Source: Streptomyces roseicoloratus
GTDB lineage: Bacteria > Actinomycetota > Actinomycetes > Streptomycetales > Streptomycetaceae
Assembly: GCF_004117935.1 (NCBI RefSeq)
Contig: NZ_SDOY01000048.1
Span: forward strand, 20,192 to 84,191
DNA: 64,000 bases
Direction of reading: 5' to 3'
Each line of letters begins with the position of its first letter. Position 1 is the first letter of the stretch. A model generated the notes under the pieces. That model saw nothing but the letters and a program-made list of their open reading frames with translations. It searched no databases and was not told where the DNA came from. Shown one piece after another: positions 38,927-47,479 of the stretch. A program made the position numbers and the translations under genes.

Positions 38927-40986
38927 CGGAGCGCGCCCGGCCACCACACGGCGGCGCCGATGTCCCGGACGAGGGCCGGCACCAGGAGCGAGCGGACCAC
39001 CAGCGTGTCGAGCAGGACGCCGAAGGACACGATGAAGGCGATCTGGACCAGGAACGCCAGCGGGATGACGCCCAGCGCCGCGAACGTGGCGGCGAGCACC
39101 ACACCCGCCGAGGTGATGACCCCTCCCGTGGCGACCAGTCCCCGGCGCACGCCCTCGCGGGTCCCGTGCAGCGCCGTCTCCTCGCGCACCCGTGACATGA
39201 GGAAGATGTTGTAGTCGACGCCGAGGGCGACCAGGAACACGAAGCCGTACAGCGGGACGGCGGCGTCGGTTCCGGTGAACCCGAAGACGTGCTCGAAGAC
39301 GAGGGCGGAGACGCCCAGCGTGGCCAGGAAGTTGAGACCGACCGTCGCCACCAGGAGCACGGGCAGCAGCAGGGAGCGCAGCAGGCCGACCAGGATCACC
39401 AGGATGATCGCGAGGACGACGGGGACGATGACCTTCCGGTCGTGTTCGGCGGTGACCTGGGTGTCGTACCGCTGGGCGGTGAAGCCGCCGACGAGGGCGT
39501 CGGCACCCGGCACGGCGTGCAGGGCCCCGCGCAGGTCGGCGACGGTGCGCTTGGCCGCGTCGGAGTCGGCGGCGTCCTGGAGGGTGACGTCGATCCGTAC
39601 GCGCCCGTCGGCGACGAGCGGCTGCCGGGTGCCGGGAGCGGCGAAGACGGTCGCGGAGTCGACCCCGTCGACGGCCTCCGCGGCGGCCCTGACCGTCTCC
39701 GCCGTCTCGGCACCGGCGATGACGACGGCGGGATTCCCGGCCCCGCCGGGGAAGTGCTCGCCGAGGCGCGCCTGGGCGGCGACGGAAGGGGCGTCCTTGA
39801 CGAAGATCTCGTCGAGCGGGACGCCCCGGGAGTCGAGCGTGAAGGAGAAGGCGGCGCAGGCGAGCAGGGCCGCGAGGGAACCGGCCCAGACCTTGCGCGG
39901 CGTGCGGTCGACCAGCGCCGCGACCTTGCGCCAGACGGGGTGCGCCTCGTCCCCGGCGGCGGCCTTGGGACGGGCGGGCCAGTAGGCGGCGCGGCCGAGG
40001 AGGACCAGGACGGCGGGCAGGAACGTCAGCGCGCTGAGCACGGCGCAGGCGATGCCGATGGCGCCGACCGGACCGAGCGCCCGGTTGTTGGTGAGGTCGC
40101 TGAGCAGCAGGGCCAGCAGGCCGAGCGCGACCGTGGCGGCGCTGGCCAGGACGGGGCCGAACGACTGCCGCAGCGCGGCCCGCATCGCCGGCACCCGGTC
40201 GCCGTCCCGCGCGCCGAGTTCCTCCCGGTAGCGGGCGGCGAGCAGCAGGGCGTAGTCGGTCGCCGCGCCGATGACCAGGATGGACAGGATGCCCTGCACC
40301 TGACCGTCGACGCGTACGACGTCGTGGTCCGCCAGGACGTACACGAGGGCGCAGGCCAGGGCGAGGGCGAAGACGGCACCGACGATGATCACCAGCGGGA
40401 GCAGGACGCTCCGGTAGACCAGGAGCAGGATCACCAGGACGGTCACCAGGGCGACGGCGAGCAGGATGCCGTCGATGCCCGCGAACGCGTCGCGGAGGTC
40501 GGCCTGGGAGGCGGCCGGGCCGCCCAGCCACACCTCGGTCCCCGGTACGCCGGACAGCGCCGTCTCGACCCGGTCCAGCGCGGCCGGCAGCTCGTCACCG
40601 AGGTCGGGGCGGAGCTGGACGACGCCCTGCAGGGCCTCTCCGTCCTCGGAGGGGAAGGCGGGGGAGGGGGTGCCGGCCACGCCGTCGGCACCCTTCAGGG
40701 AGGCCAGCGCCCGGGTGGCGTCCGTCCGCGCGGACGGACCGAGGGCGCCGCCGCTGCCGGCGGTCCAGACGACCACCACCGGCAGGGACTCCTCCTGGCG
40801 GAACGCCTCCTGGGCCTGGAGGACCCGGGTCGACTCCGCGCTGCGGGGCAGGAAGGCGGCCTGGTCGTTGGTCGCCACCTCGCCGAGCCTGCCCGCGTAG
40901 GGGCCGAACGCTCCTCCGACGGCGAGCCAGACGACGAGCACCAGCAGCGGCAGCAGTCTGCTCGCCCACCGGAGGGGTGTGGACAC
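38914..40986 (-). CDS. MMPL/RND-family transporter
   Basis: 690 residues from GTG 40986, with GGGGGTCC upstream. Architecture: N-terminal helix (LLPLLVLVVWLAVGGAFG), a porter-like loop with EVATNDQAAFLPRSAEST, then five helices including VYRSVLLPLVIIVGAVFAL and ATDYALLLAARYREEL (the conserved DY). A second half repeats this with VALGVDYNIFLMSRVREE. Such MMPL proteins export lipids or drugs using the proton gradient. Preceded by a MarR regulator on the same strand and a palindrome, so regulated efflux is likely. Confidence 0.9.
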   Translation of the reverse strand: MSTPLRWASRLLPLLVLVVWLAVGGAFGPYAGRLGEVATNDQAAFLPRSAESTRVLQAQEAFRQEESLPVVVVWTAGSGGALGPSARTDATRALASLKGADGVAGTPSPAFPSEDGEALQGVVQLRPDLGDELPAALDRVETALSGVPGTEVWLGGPAASQADLRDAFAGIDGILLAVALVTVLVILLLVYRSVLLPLVIIVGAVFALALACALVYVLADHDVVRVDGQVQGILSILVIGAATDYALLLAARYREELGARDGDRVPAMRAALRQSFGPVLASAATVALGLLALLLSDLTNNRALGPVGAIGIACAVLSALTFLPAVLVLLGRAAYWPARPKAAAGDEAHPVWRKVAALVDRTPRKVWAGSLAALLACAAFSFTLDSRGVPLDEIFVKDAPSVAAQARLGEHFPGGAGNPAVVIAGAETAETVRAAAEAVDGVDSATVFAAPGTRQPLVADGRVRIDVTLQDAADSDAAKRTVADLRGALHAVPGADALVGGFTAQRYDTQVTAEHDRKVIVPVVLAIILVILVGLLRSLLLPVLLVATVGLNFLATLGVSALVFEHVFGFTGTDAAVPLYGFVFLVALGVDYNIFLMSRVREETALHGTREGVRRGLVATGGVITSAGVVLAATFAALGVIPLAFLVQIAFIVSFGVLLDTLVVRSLLVPALVRDIGAAVWWPGALRHRP

Positions 40987-41013
40987 GGCAGGACCCCCAG
41001 GTCTCTCGATGAT

Positions 41014-41031
41014 CGATTATCTCGATAATTG
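41014..41031. promoter_or_regulatory. AT-rich palindrome upstream of the MMPL gene
   Basis: ATTATC and GATAAT arms around a TCGA-like centre, inside a 40-base low-GC patch (41005-41045) between the marR stop and the MMPL start. This is a typical MarR-family operator and probably overlaps the -10 region of the transporter promoter. Confidence 0.55.
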
Positions 41032-41107
41032 AAGCAAACTGAATCACGGGGCGCCGCGAGCGCCGCGACCGGGTCCCCGGCGGCGGGGGAGTGCTTCGGG
41101 GGTGACG

Positions 41108-41569
41108 TCAGCGGAGGGGCGCGCGCTGCTCGCCGAGCTCGTCGTTCAGCGCGTCCAGGTACCGCAGCACCAGGCTCAGCTCGTCCTCGGTGAACCGGTC
41201 GTTGGCACGGCCGGCGGCCACCGCCAGCGGCATGAAGTGGGCGCGTGCCGCGGTCCGGGCCCCCGGCACGTAGTGGATGCGGACCACCCGCCGGTCGTCG
41301 TCGGCCCTGCTGCGCCGGATGTGACCGGCCTTCTCCAGCCGGTCGAGGCAGGCGGTCACCGCGCCCGAGGAGAGGCCGAGATGCTCCCGCAGCAGTCCGG
41401 GCGTGGCGGTGTCGGGATGGTCGAGTACGAAGGAGAGCGCGTGGACGTCGGTGGAGTGCAGTCCCTCCGCGGCGGCGAAGCCGTGGACGAGGCGGTTCAC
41501 CTCGCCGATCGTCCGGCGCAGGGCGACCGCGAAGACCTGCAGATCGGTCCTGGTCCCGTTCTCCGTCAC
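41108..41569 (-). CDS. MarR-family transcriptional regulator
   Basis: 153 residues from GTG 41569, with GGGAAAGAG upstream; GTG 41596 would add nine residues. Winged helix: LHSTDVHALSFVLDHPDT, then ATPGLLREHLGLSSGAVTACLDRLEKAGHIRR and DDDRRVVRIHYVP. It ends in a dimerisation helix (LSLVLRYLDALNDEL). It lies upstream of the MMPL transporter with the palindrome in between, so it most likely controls that exporter, possibly together with itself. Confidence 0.88.
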   Translation of the reverse strand: MTENGTRTDLQVFAVALRRTIGEVNRLVHGFAAAEGLHSTDVHALSFVLDHPDTATPGLLREHLGLSSGAVTACLDRLEKAGHIRRSRADDDRRVVRIHYVPGARTAARAHFMPLAVAAGRANDRFTEDELSLVLRYLDALNDELGEQRAPLR

Positions 41570-41683
41570 GCTCTTTCCCGCCTGCCCGTCGACCACTCGG
41601 CCAGCTTATGCCGCGGCGCCCGCGCGGCCGCGCGGGGCCGCCGCCCGGGCCCGCCGTCATCGGTCCGGCCGATCCGGCCCGGG

Positions 41684-43291
41684 TCACGGCGGGCCCCGGC
41701 GCCCGCTCTCCGTCTCGGCGGTCCGGGCGATGTTCCGCGCCATGCCGCCGAAGACCACGGCGTGGAACGGGGAGACGCCCCACCAGTACGCGTGGCCCGC
41801 GAGGCCCTTCGGATGGAAGAGCGCCCGCTGCCGGTAGGTCGTACGGCCCGCGTCGTCCCGTTCGACGGCCATCTCCAGCCACGCGAGGCCGGGCAGGCGC
41901 ATCTCGGCCCGGAGCCGGAGCAGTCGTCCCCGGTCGATCTCCTCCACGCGCCAGAAGTCCAGGGCGTCGCCGACCCGCAGACGCGCCGCGTCCCGCCGCC
42001 CGCGCCGGAGCCCCACGCCGCCGACGACCCGGTCGGCCCAGCCGCGGACGGCCCAGGCCAGCGGGAAGGAGTACCAGCCGTTCTCCCCGCCCACGCCCTC
42101 GACGACCCGCCACAGCGCGTCCGGGGCGGCGTCGACGGCGCGTGAGCGTTCGTCCGTGTACAGGCTGCCGCCCGCCCAGTCCGGGTCGGTCGGCAGCGGG
42201 TCGCTCGGCGCACCGGGCGGCGAGGCGGAGGACCAGCGGGTCGTGACCTGCGCGTCGCGCACCCGGCGGAGGGCGAGACGGAGGGATTCGTCGAACGGGA
42301 TGGGCCGCCGCCCGGAGCCGGTGGGGCCGACCGGACCGGAGCCGGTGGGGCCGCCGGAGCCGGCCGGGCCGCCGGAGCCGGCGGGGTCGGCGGAGCCGGC
42401 GGGGTCGTGGGGGAGGAGGTACCGCTCGATGTCGTGCTCACCGCACACCACCTCGTGCCGGAGCGACTCGGTGAGGGGCTTGGCCAGGGCGGCCGGCACC
42501 GGGGTGACGAGCCCGATCCACTGGCTTGACAGCCACGGTGTGAGGACGGGGACGGGGACGATGAGGCGCCGGCGCAGGCCGGCGACCTCGGCGTAGCGCT
42601 CCATCATCTCCCGGTAGGTGAGCACGTCCGGTCCGCCGATGTCGAAGGTCCGGTTGACGTCGGCGGGCATGCCGGCGCTCGCCACGAGACAGCTCAGCAC
42701 GTCGCGCACGGCGATGGGCTGGACCCTGCTGCCGACCCAGCTGGGCGTGACCATGACGGGCAGCCGCTCGGTCAGGTACCGCAGCATCTCGAAGGAGGCC
42801 GAACCCGAACCGATGACGACGGCGGCCCGCAGCACGGTGGTGGGGACGCCCGATTCGAGGAGGATCCGGCCCACCTCGGTGCGGGAGCGCAGGTGCGGAG
42901 AGAGCTCGTCGTCCGGCACCCCGCGCGGGGTGAGCCCGCCCAGGTAGACGAGCCGCCGCACCCCGGCGGCCCGCGCCTCGGCGGCGAAGGTACGGGCGGC
43001 CAGGCGGTCCCTGTCCTCGAAGTCGGCCGTCGAGCTCATGGAGTGGACGAGGTAGTAGGCGACGTCGACGCCGTCGAGCGCCGTGCGCAGGCTCGCGGCG
43101 TCGGTGACGTCGCCGCGCACCGTCTCCACGCGGTCGACCCAGGGGAAGTCCCGGAGCTTGTCCGGATGCCGGGCGAGGCAGCGGACGCGGTACCCGCCGC
43201 CGAGGAGCTCCGGCACCAGGCGGCCGCCGATGTAGCCGCTCGCGCCGGTGACCAGGCAGCGGGCGCCGCCGGCCGGACTGGGAGAGTTCAT
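41684..43291 (-). CDS. NAD(P)-binding protein fused to a DUF2867 domain
   Basis: 535 residues from ATG 43291; a GTG at 43327 is an alternative. Residues 8-300 are an atypical SDR of the NmrA type: CLVTGASGYIGGRLVPELL, RGDVTDAASLRTALDGVDVAYYLVHSM, TFDIGGPDVLTYREMMERYAEVAG. A Gly/Ser/Pro linker made of six-residue repeats (PAGSGG-type, about 42320-42415) leads to the C-terminal DUF2867 domain with VDAAPDALWRVVEGVGGENGWY and WWGVSPFHAVVFGGMARNI. This fusion is common in actinobacteria; function unproven, possibly lipid or quinone-related. Confidence 0.85.
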   Translation of the reverse strand: MNSPSPAGGARCLVTGASGYIGGRLVPELLGGGYRVRCLARHPDKLRDFPWVDRVETVRGDVTDAASLRTALDGVDVAYYLVHSMSSTADFEDRDRLAARTFAAEARAAGVRRLVYLGGLTPRGVPDDELSPHLRSRTEVGRILLESGVPTTVLRAAVVIGSGSASFEMLRYLTERLPVMVTPSWVGSRVQPIAVRDVLSCLVASAGMPADVNRTFDIGGPDVLTYREMMERYAEVAGLRRRLIVPVPVLTPWLSSQWIGLVTPVPAALAKPLTESLRHEVVCGEHDIERYLLPHDPAGSADPAGSGGPAGSGGPTGSGPVGPTGSGRRPIPFDESLRLALRRVRDAQVTTRWSSASPPGAPSDPLPTDPDWAGGSLYTDERSRAVDAAPDALWRVVEGVGGENGWYSFPLAWAVRGWADRVVGGVGLRRGRRDAARLRVGDALDFWRVEEIDRGRLLRLRAEMRLPGLAWLEMAVERDDAGRTTYRQRALFHPKGLAGHAYWWGVSPFHAVVFGGMARNIARTAETESGRRGPP

Positions 43292-43510
43292 GCGCTGATC
43301 CGTTTCACCGATCGCCTCGGCGTACACGCCCGGCGGCCGTTCTTCAGCGGAGCGGGTCCACGCGGATGCGGGGCGACGGGCCCGGCCCGACCGGGGAGGA
43401 GGACGCGTCGTGCGCCCTCGGCCGGGTCCGTACGGGCGCGAGCCTCCGGAGACGGTCGAGGCGCCCGCGTGACGGCGGACGCCTCGGAGCAGCGCGTCTC
43501 GCCGGACCGG

Positions 43511-44413
43511 TCACTCGTGCTGGGAGGTCCCGACCGGATTCCTCACGCTCTCGCCCGCGTGCGGGCTCAGGACGCCGGCCGAGACCAGGACGATCAGCAG
43601 GATGCCGAGCAGGATCCGGTAGACGACGAAGGGCATGAAGGACTTCGTGGTGATGAACTTCATGAACCAGGCGATCACCGCGTAGCCGACGCCGAAGGCG
43701 ATGACCGTCGCGAAGACCGTCGGCCCCCAGGAGACGTGCCCGCCCTCGGTCGCGTCCTTCAGCTCGAACAGGCCCGAGGCGAGCACCGCCGGGATGGCGA
43801 GCAGGAAGGAGTACCGGGCGGCGGCCTCTCGGGTGTAGCCCATGAACAGGCCGCCGGAGATCGTGGCGCCGGACCGGGAGACGCCCGGGATCAGGGCCAT
43901 CGCCTGGCAGGCGCCGAAGATCAGGCCGTCGCGTACGCCCAGCTCCTTGAGCGACTTGCGCTCGCGCGCCGCGCGGTGCCTGCCGCCGGTCTCGTCGCGG
44001 GCGGCGAGCCGGTCGGCGATGCCGAGGACCACGCCCATGACGATGAGCATGGTGGCGGTCAGCCGCAGATCGCGCAACGGGCCCTCGATCTGGTCCTTCA
44101 GCGTGATGCCGAGGACGCCGATGGGGATCGAGCCCACGATCACCAGCCAGCCCGTCCGGGCGTCGTGGTCGGAGCGCATCGCCTTGTCGAAGAGCGAGCG
44201 GGACCAGGCCGAGACGATCCGCGCGATGTCCTTGCGGAAGTAGAGGAGGACGGCGGTCTCGGTGCCGATCTGGGTGATGGCCGTGAAGGCGGCACCCGGG
44301 TCCTCCCAACCGGCGAACGCGGCGGTGAGCCGCAGGTGGGCGCTGGAGGAGATGGGAAGGAACTCCGTCAGCCCCTGGACGAGCCCGAGGATGAATGCTT
44401 CGAACCAACTCAT
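43511..44413 (-). CDS. uppP: Undecaprenyl-diphosphate phosphatase UppP
   Basis: 300 residues from ATG 44413. The UppP/BacA signature is intact: GLTEFLPISSSAHL at 14-27 with the catalytic Glu and Ser, and the second motif PGVSRSGATISGGLFMG. About eight membrane helices; the C-terminal tail is short and polar. It dephosphorylates undecaprenyl diphosphate to recycle the cell-wall lipid carrier, and overexpression confers bacitracin resistance. Single gene; start confirmed by the conserved FILGLVQG beginning directly after the Met. Confidence 0.95.
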   Translation of the reverse strand: MSWFEAFILGLVQGLTEFLPISSSAHLRLTAAFAGWEDPGAAFTAITQIGTETAVLLYFRKDIARIVSAWSRSLFDKAMRSDHDARTGWLVIVGSIPIGVLGITLKDQIEGPLRDLRLTATMLIVMGVVLGIADRLAARDETGGRHRAARERKSLKELGVRDGLIFGACQAMALIPGVSRSGATISGGLFMGYTREAAARYSFLLAIPAVLASGLFELKDATEGGHVSWGPTVFATVIAFGVGYAVIAWFMKFITTKSFMPFVVYRILLGILLIVLVSAGVLSPHAGESVRNPVGTSQHE

Positions 44414-44575
44414 GGGGCCAGGGCCGTCCCGAATGTCCGTATGCGGTCGTGAGGTCGGTGCGCAGCGTACCTGCCCCAAATGAACAACCGTTCGCAGGAC
44501 GGTCGCGCCGCGACCCGGACGCGCCGCGCCCCGGGCGTAACGGTGTCCCGAGGGTGCGCGGCGGGCGGCCCGCGT

Positions 44576-45037
44576 TCAGTCCTCCACGGGGCCCGTCGTC
44601 GTCCAGCCCGGTGCGCGGACGTGCGTCGTGAGGCTCGCGCGGTCGGCGCGCTCGCCGCAGTGGGCGCAGACCACGCGCGGGGACAGCGTCTCGCCGCAGC
44701 TGTGCTCCAGCACCACGGGCCGGTTCTTGTCGTTGAGGTGGCGGTCGCCCCAGGCCATCAGGGTCAGCAGGACCGGTCCGAGCTCCTGGCCGGCCGGGGT
44801 GGCCCGGTACTCGTAGCGCGGGGGCCGCTCGCTGTACGCGACCTTCTCCAGGATCCCGGCCTCGACGAGCCGCTTGAGCCGCGCGGTGAGGATGTCGCGC
44901 GGCGCGCCGGTGTTGCGGGCGATCCGGTCGAAGCGGTGGACGCCGAGGGAGACCTCGCGCAGCACGAGGAGCGAGTACTTCTCACCGACGAGAGCGAGGG
45001 TGTCGGCGATGGAGCAGGGGCGGGCGGCGGCCTTCAT
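44576..45037 (-). CDS. HxlR-family transcriptional regulator
   Basis: 153 residues from ATG 45037. HxlR marks: PCSIADTLALVGEKYSLLVLREVSLGVHRFDRI, then NTGAPRDILTARLKRLVEAGILEKVAYSERPPRYEYRATPAG. The start Cys is the redox-sensing position in several relatives. The C-terminal part (VLEHSCGETLSPRVVCAHCGERAD) carries three cysteines that could bind metal. Divergent from the thiolase gene, with repeated half-sites in between (45079 and 45122), so thiolase control is likely. Confidence 0.9.
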   Translation of the reverse strand: MKAAARPCSIADTLALVGEKYSLLVLREVSLGVHRFDRIARNTGAPRDILTARLKRLVEAGILEKVAYSERPPRYEYRATPAGQELGPVLLTLMAWGDRHLNDKNRPVVLEHSCGETLSPRVVCAHCGERADRASLTTHVRAPGWTTTGPVED

Positions 45038-45071
45038 GAGCCAAGACTAAGGCAGTCGGGCGCGCAAGGGT

Positions 45072-45132
45072 TTGAAAATCCAACTCACTGGGCTATGTTA
45101 CCGGCAGGTGTTGGTTTGGTTATCCAACTCAC
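45072..45132 (+). promoter_or_regulatory. Thiolase promoter with HxlR-type direct and inverted repeats
   Basis: TTGAAA (45072-45077) and TATGTT (45094-45099) are 16 bases apart. ATCCAACTCAC occurs twice (45079-45089 and 45122-45132), the first copy inside the spacer of the promoter. The second is preceded by GTTGG at 45110, forming a GTTGG/CCAAC inverted repeat. The layout fits repression by the divergent HxlR protein. Confidence 0.6.
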
Positions 45133-45249
45133 GAGAGCGGTCCGCCGCCCTCGTGCCCCTCTCCGCTCTGCCCCTCTGCCTCTCTCCCCATCCCCTCCCC
45201 TCTCCTCTCCCCTCACTCCGCCCTCGCCGAGTCCTCCAGGAGCCGTCTC

Positions 45250-46419
45250 ATGCGTGACGCCGTCATCGTCGAAGCAGTCCGTACGCCCATAGGGAAGGGC
45301 AAGCCCGGCGGAGCCCTCGCGGACGTCCACCCGGTCGCCCTGCTGTCCCACACCCTCCGCGCCCTGATCGACCGGACCGGCATCGACCCCGCCGTCGTCG
45401 ACGACGTCATCGGCGGCACCGTGGACCAGGTCGGCGAGCAGGCCATGAACACCACCCGGTACGCCTGGCTGGGCGCCGGCCTGCCCGAGAGCGTGCCCGC
45501 CACCACCGTCGACCGCCAGTGCGGGTCCTCGCAGCAGGCCGTGCACTTCGCCGCGCAGGGCGTGCTGTCCGGTGCGTACGACGTCGCCGTCGCCTGCGGC
45601 GTCGAATCCATGAGCCGCGTCCCCATGTGGTCCAACGTGCCGCCCGGCGCCGACCCCTTCGGCCCCGGCGTCGCCGCCCGCTACCCCGGGGGACTGGTCC
45701 CGCAGGGCATCAGCGCCGAACTCATCGCCGCGAAGTGGGGCATCGGGCGCGAGGCCATGGACGCGTTCTCGGCCGCCTCGCACGCCAAGGCCGCCCGGAG
45801 CCGGCAGGCCGGACTCTTCGACGCCGAGGTCGTCCCGTACGGCGACGTGCGCCGCGACGAGTCGGTGCGGCCCGCGACCACGCCGGAGGTCCTGGCCGGG
45901 CTGCGGCCGGCCTTCGAGGACCCCGGCTTCGCCGAGCGCTTTCCGCAGATCGACTGGTCCGTCACCGCCGGCAACAGCAGCCCGGTCAACGACGGTGCCT
46001 CCGCCGTCCTCGTGATGGCCGCCGACACCGCGCGCACCCTCGGACTGCGCCCGCTCGCCAGGCTCCACTCCTTCGCCGTCACCGGCTCCGACCCGCTGCT
46101 CATGCTCACCGGCGTCATCCCGGCCACGGAGAAGGTGCTGCGGCGCGCGGGTCTCGGCCTCGGCGACATCGACCTCTTCGAGATCAACGAGGCGTTCGCC
46201 AGTGTCGTCCTCGCCTGGCAGCAGGAGACGGGCGCCGACCCGGCCAGGGTCAACGTCCACGGCGGCGCGATCGCCCTCGGCCACCCGCTCGGCGCGAGCG
46301 GCACCCGCCTCACCACGACCCTGGTCCACGCCCTGCGCGCCCGGGGCGTCCGCTACGGACTGCAGGCGATGTGCGAGGCGGGCGGCCTGGCGAACGCGAT
46401 GATCGTGGAGGCGCTGTAG
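45250..46419 (+). CDS. Thiolase-family acetyl-CoA acyltransferase
   Basis: 389 residues from ATG 45250. Thiolase marks: nucleophile Cys91 in TVDRQCGSSQQAVHFAAQ, NSSPVNDGASAVLVMA, NVHGGAIALGHPLGASGTR with the catalytic His, and MCEAGGLANAMI with the second Cys. It cleaves or makes 3-ketoacyl-CoA, most likely in beta-oxidation or branched/steroid side-chain metabolism. No partner beta-oxidation genes are adjacent. It sits under a promoter with HxlR-like sites, so it may be induced by a specific signal. Confidence 0.93.
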   Translation: MRDAVIVEAVRTPIGKGKPGGALADVHPVALLSHTLRALIDRTGIDPAVVDDVIGGTVDQVGEQAMNTTRYAWLGAGLPESVPATTVDRQCGSSQQAVHFAAQGVLSGAYDVAVACGVESMSRVPMWSNVPPGADPFGPGVAARYPGGLVPQGISAELIAAKWGIGREAMDAFSAASHAKAARSRQAGLFDAEVVPYGDVRRDESVRPATTPEVLAGLRPAFEDPGFAERFPQIDWSVTAGNSSPVNDGASAVLVMAADTARTLGLRPLARLHSFAVTGSDPLLMLTGVIPATEKVLRRAGLGLGDIDLFEINEAFASVVLAWQQETGADPARVNVHGGAIALGHPLGASGTRLTTTLVHALRARGVRYGLQAMCEAGGLANAMIVEAL

Positions 46420-46475
46420 GGGCGCGGCCGGGCCCCGGCCCCGGTCGCCTACCGAGCCCCCGGCCCGGTCGTCCG

Positions 46476-47255
46476 TCAGACCGGGGTGCCCGTGCCCGCG
46501 GGCTCCCGGCCGTCGGGGCCCGTGGGCGCGGCGAGCGGTTCGGCCGACGGGGCCACCGGCTCCGGGGCCTCCGCGCGTGCCGCGATGCGGTGGCGCTTGC
46601 GCCAGCCCACGACCGCCGCGGCGCCGGCCGACACGACGATGAAGCCCATCGAGATCAGGAAGGCGGGCGAGGTGGGAGACGTGGCCTGACTGCCCGCGAT
46701 CACGTACGCGGCCGTGTTCGGTACGGAGCCGAGGCCGGTGGCCAGCAGGAAGGGCAGGCACCGCATCCGGGACACGGCGGCCGCGTAGTTCGCCACCACG
46801 AACGGCATCCCCGGGAACAGCCGGATCGCCAGCATCGAGCGGAAACCGTGCCGGCTCAGCTGGCCGTCCGCCGCCTTCAGCCAGCGGCCCCGCACGTACG
46901 GGCGCAGCGCCTCCTGGCCCAGCATCCGACCGAGCGCGAACGACAGGCCCGCGCCCAGGACCGTGCCGCCCAGGGACGCGACGAAGCCCGCCTGGGCGCC
47001 GAACAGCGCGCCCGCCGCCAGGTTGAGGATTGGCCGCGGCACCAGCGCCGCCGTGCACACGCCGTACGCCAGGCCGAAGACGAGCACCGCGACGGGGCCG
47101 CTCAGCTGCGGCGGCCAGCCCGCCGCGAGCAGCCGCTGCGGCTCGAAGAGCAGCACCGACGTTCCCGCGGCCAGCAGGATCAGGGCGAGGCAGGCCAGCC
47201 GGGCCCGGGGCGGGAGCGACACGCGGGAGCGGCGGGCGGGCACGGGCTCGAACAC
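46476..47255 (-). CDS. TVP38/TMEM64-family membrane protein
   Basis: 259 residues from GTG 47255; the frame upstream is the minisatellite and is not coding. Six or so membrane helices with the SNARE-associated/TVP38 motif: GVCTAALVPRPILNLAAGALFG, then LGGTVLGAGLSFALGRMLG and SMLAIRLFPGMPFVVANYAAA. The C-terminal 60 residues are basic then Pro/Ala-rich. Function unknown; relatives are thought to move lipids between leaflets, like the DedA protein at 54798. The promoter region is occupied by the 41-bp repeats. Confidence 0.85.
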   Translation of the reverse strand: MFEPVPARRSRVSLPPRARLACLALILLAAGTSVLLFEPQRLLAAGWPPQLSGPVAVLVFGLAYGVCTAALVPRPILNLAAGALFGAQAGFVASLGGTVLGAGLSFALGRMLGQEALRPYVRGRWLKAADGQLSRHGFRSMLAIRLFPGMPFVVANYAAAVSRMRCLPFLLATGLGSVPNTAAYVIAGSQATSPTSPAFLISMGFIVVSAGAAAVVGWRKRHRIAARAEAPEPVAPSAEPLAAPTGPDGREPAGTGTPV

Positions 47256-47293
47256 CCGGGGAGCGTAACCGACACCGGCGGGTGATCGCCGTG

Positions 47294-47456
47294 ACGTGCG
47301 CCGCGGGACGTGCGCCGCGTGATGTGGAACGTGCGCGTGCGCCGCGGGACGTGCGCCGCGTGATGTGGGACGTGCGCGTGCGCCGTGGGACGTGTGCCGC
47401 GTGATGGGGGACGTGCGCGTGTGACGTGATGACGTGCGCCGTGGGACGTGTGCCGT
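47294..47456. repeat. 41-bp minisatellite, about four copies
   Basis: Copies start at 47294 (shortened to 35 bp), 47329, 47370 and 47411 (degenerate), with an exact 41-bp period for the middle ones, each beginning ACGTGCGCGTGCGCCG. The array is built of GACGTGCGC-type words with many ACGT tetramers. It fills the whole space between two divergent gene starts. Confidence 0.9.
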
Positions 47457-47479
47457 GCGGGCCGCCGTACAGTGAGGCG

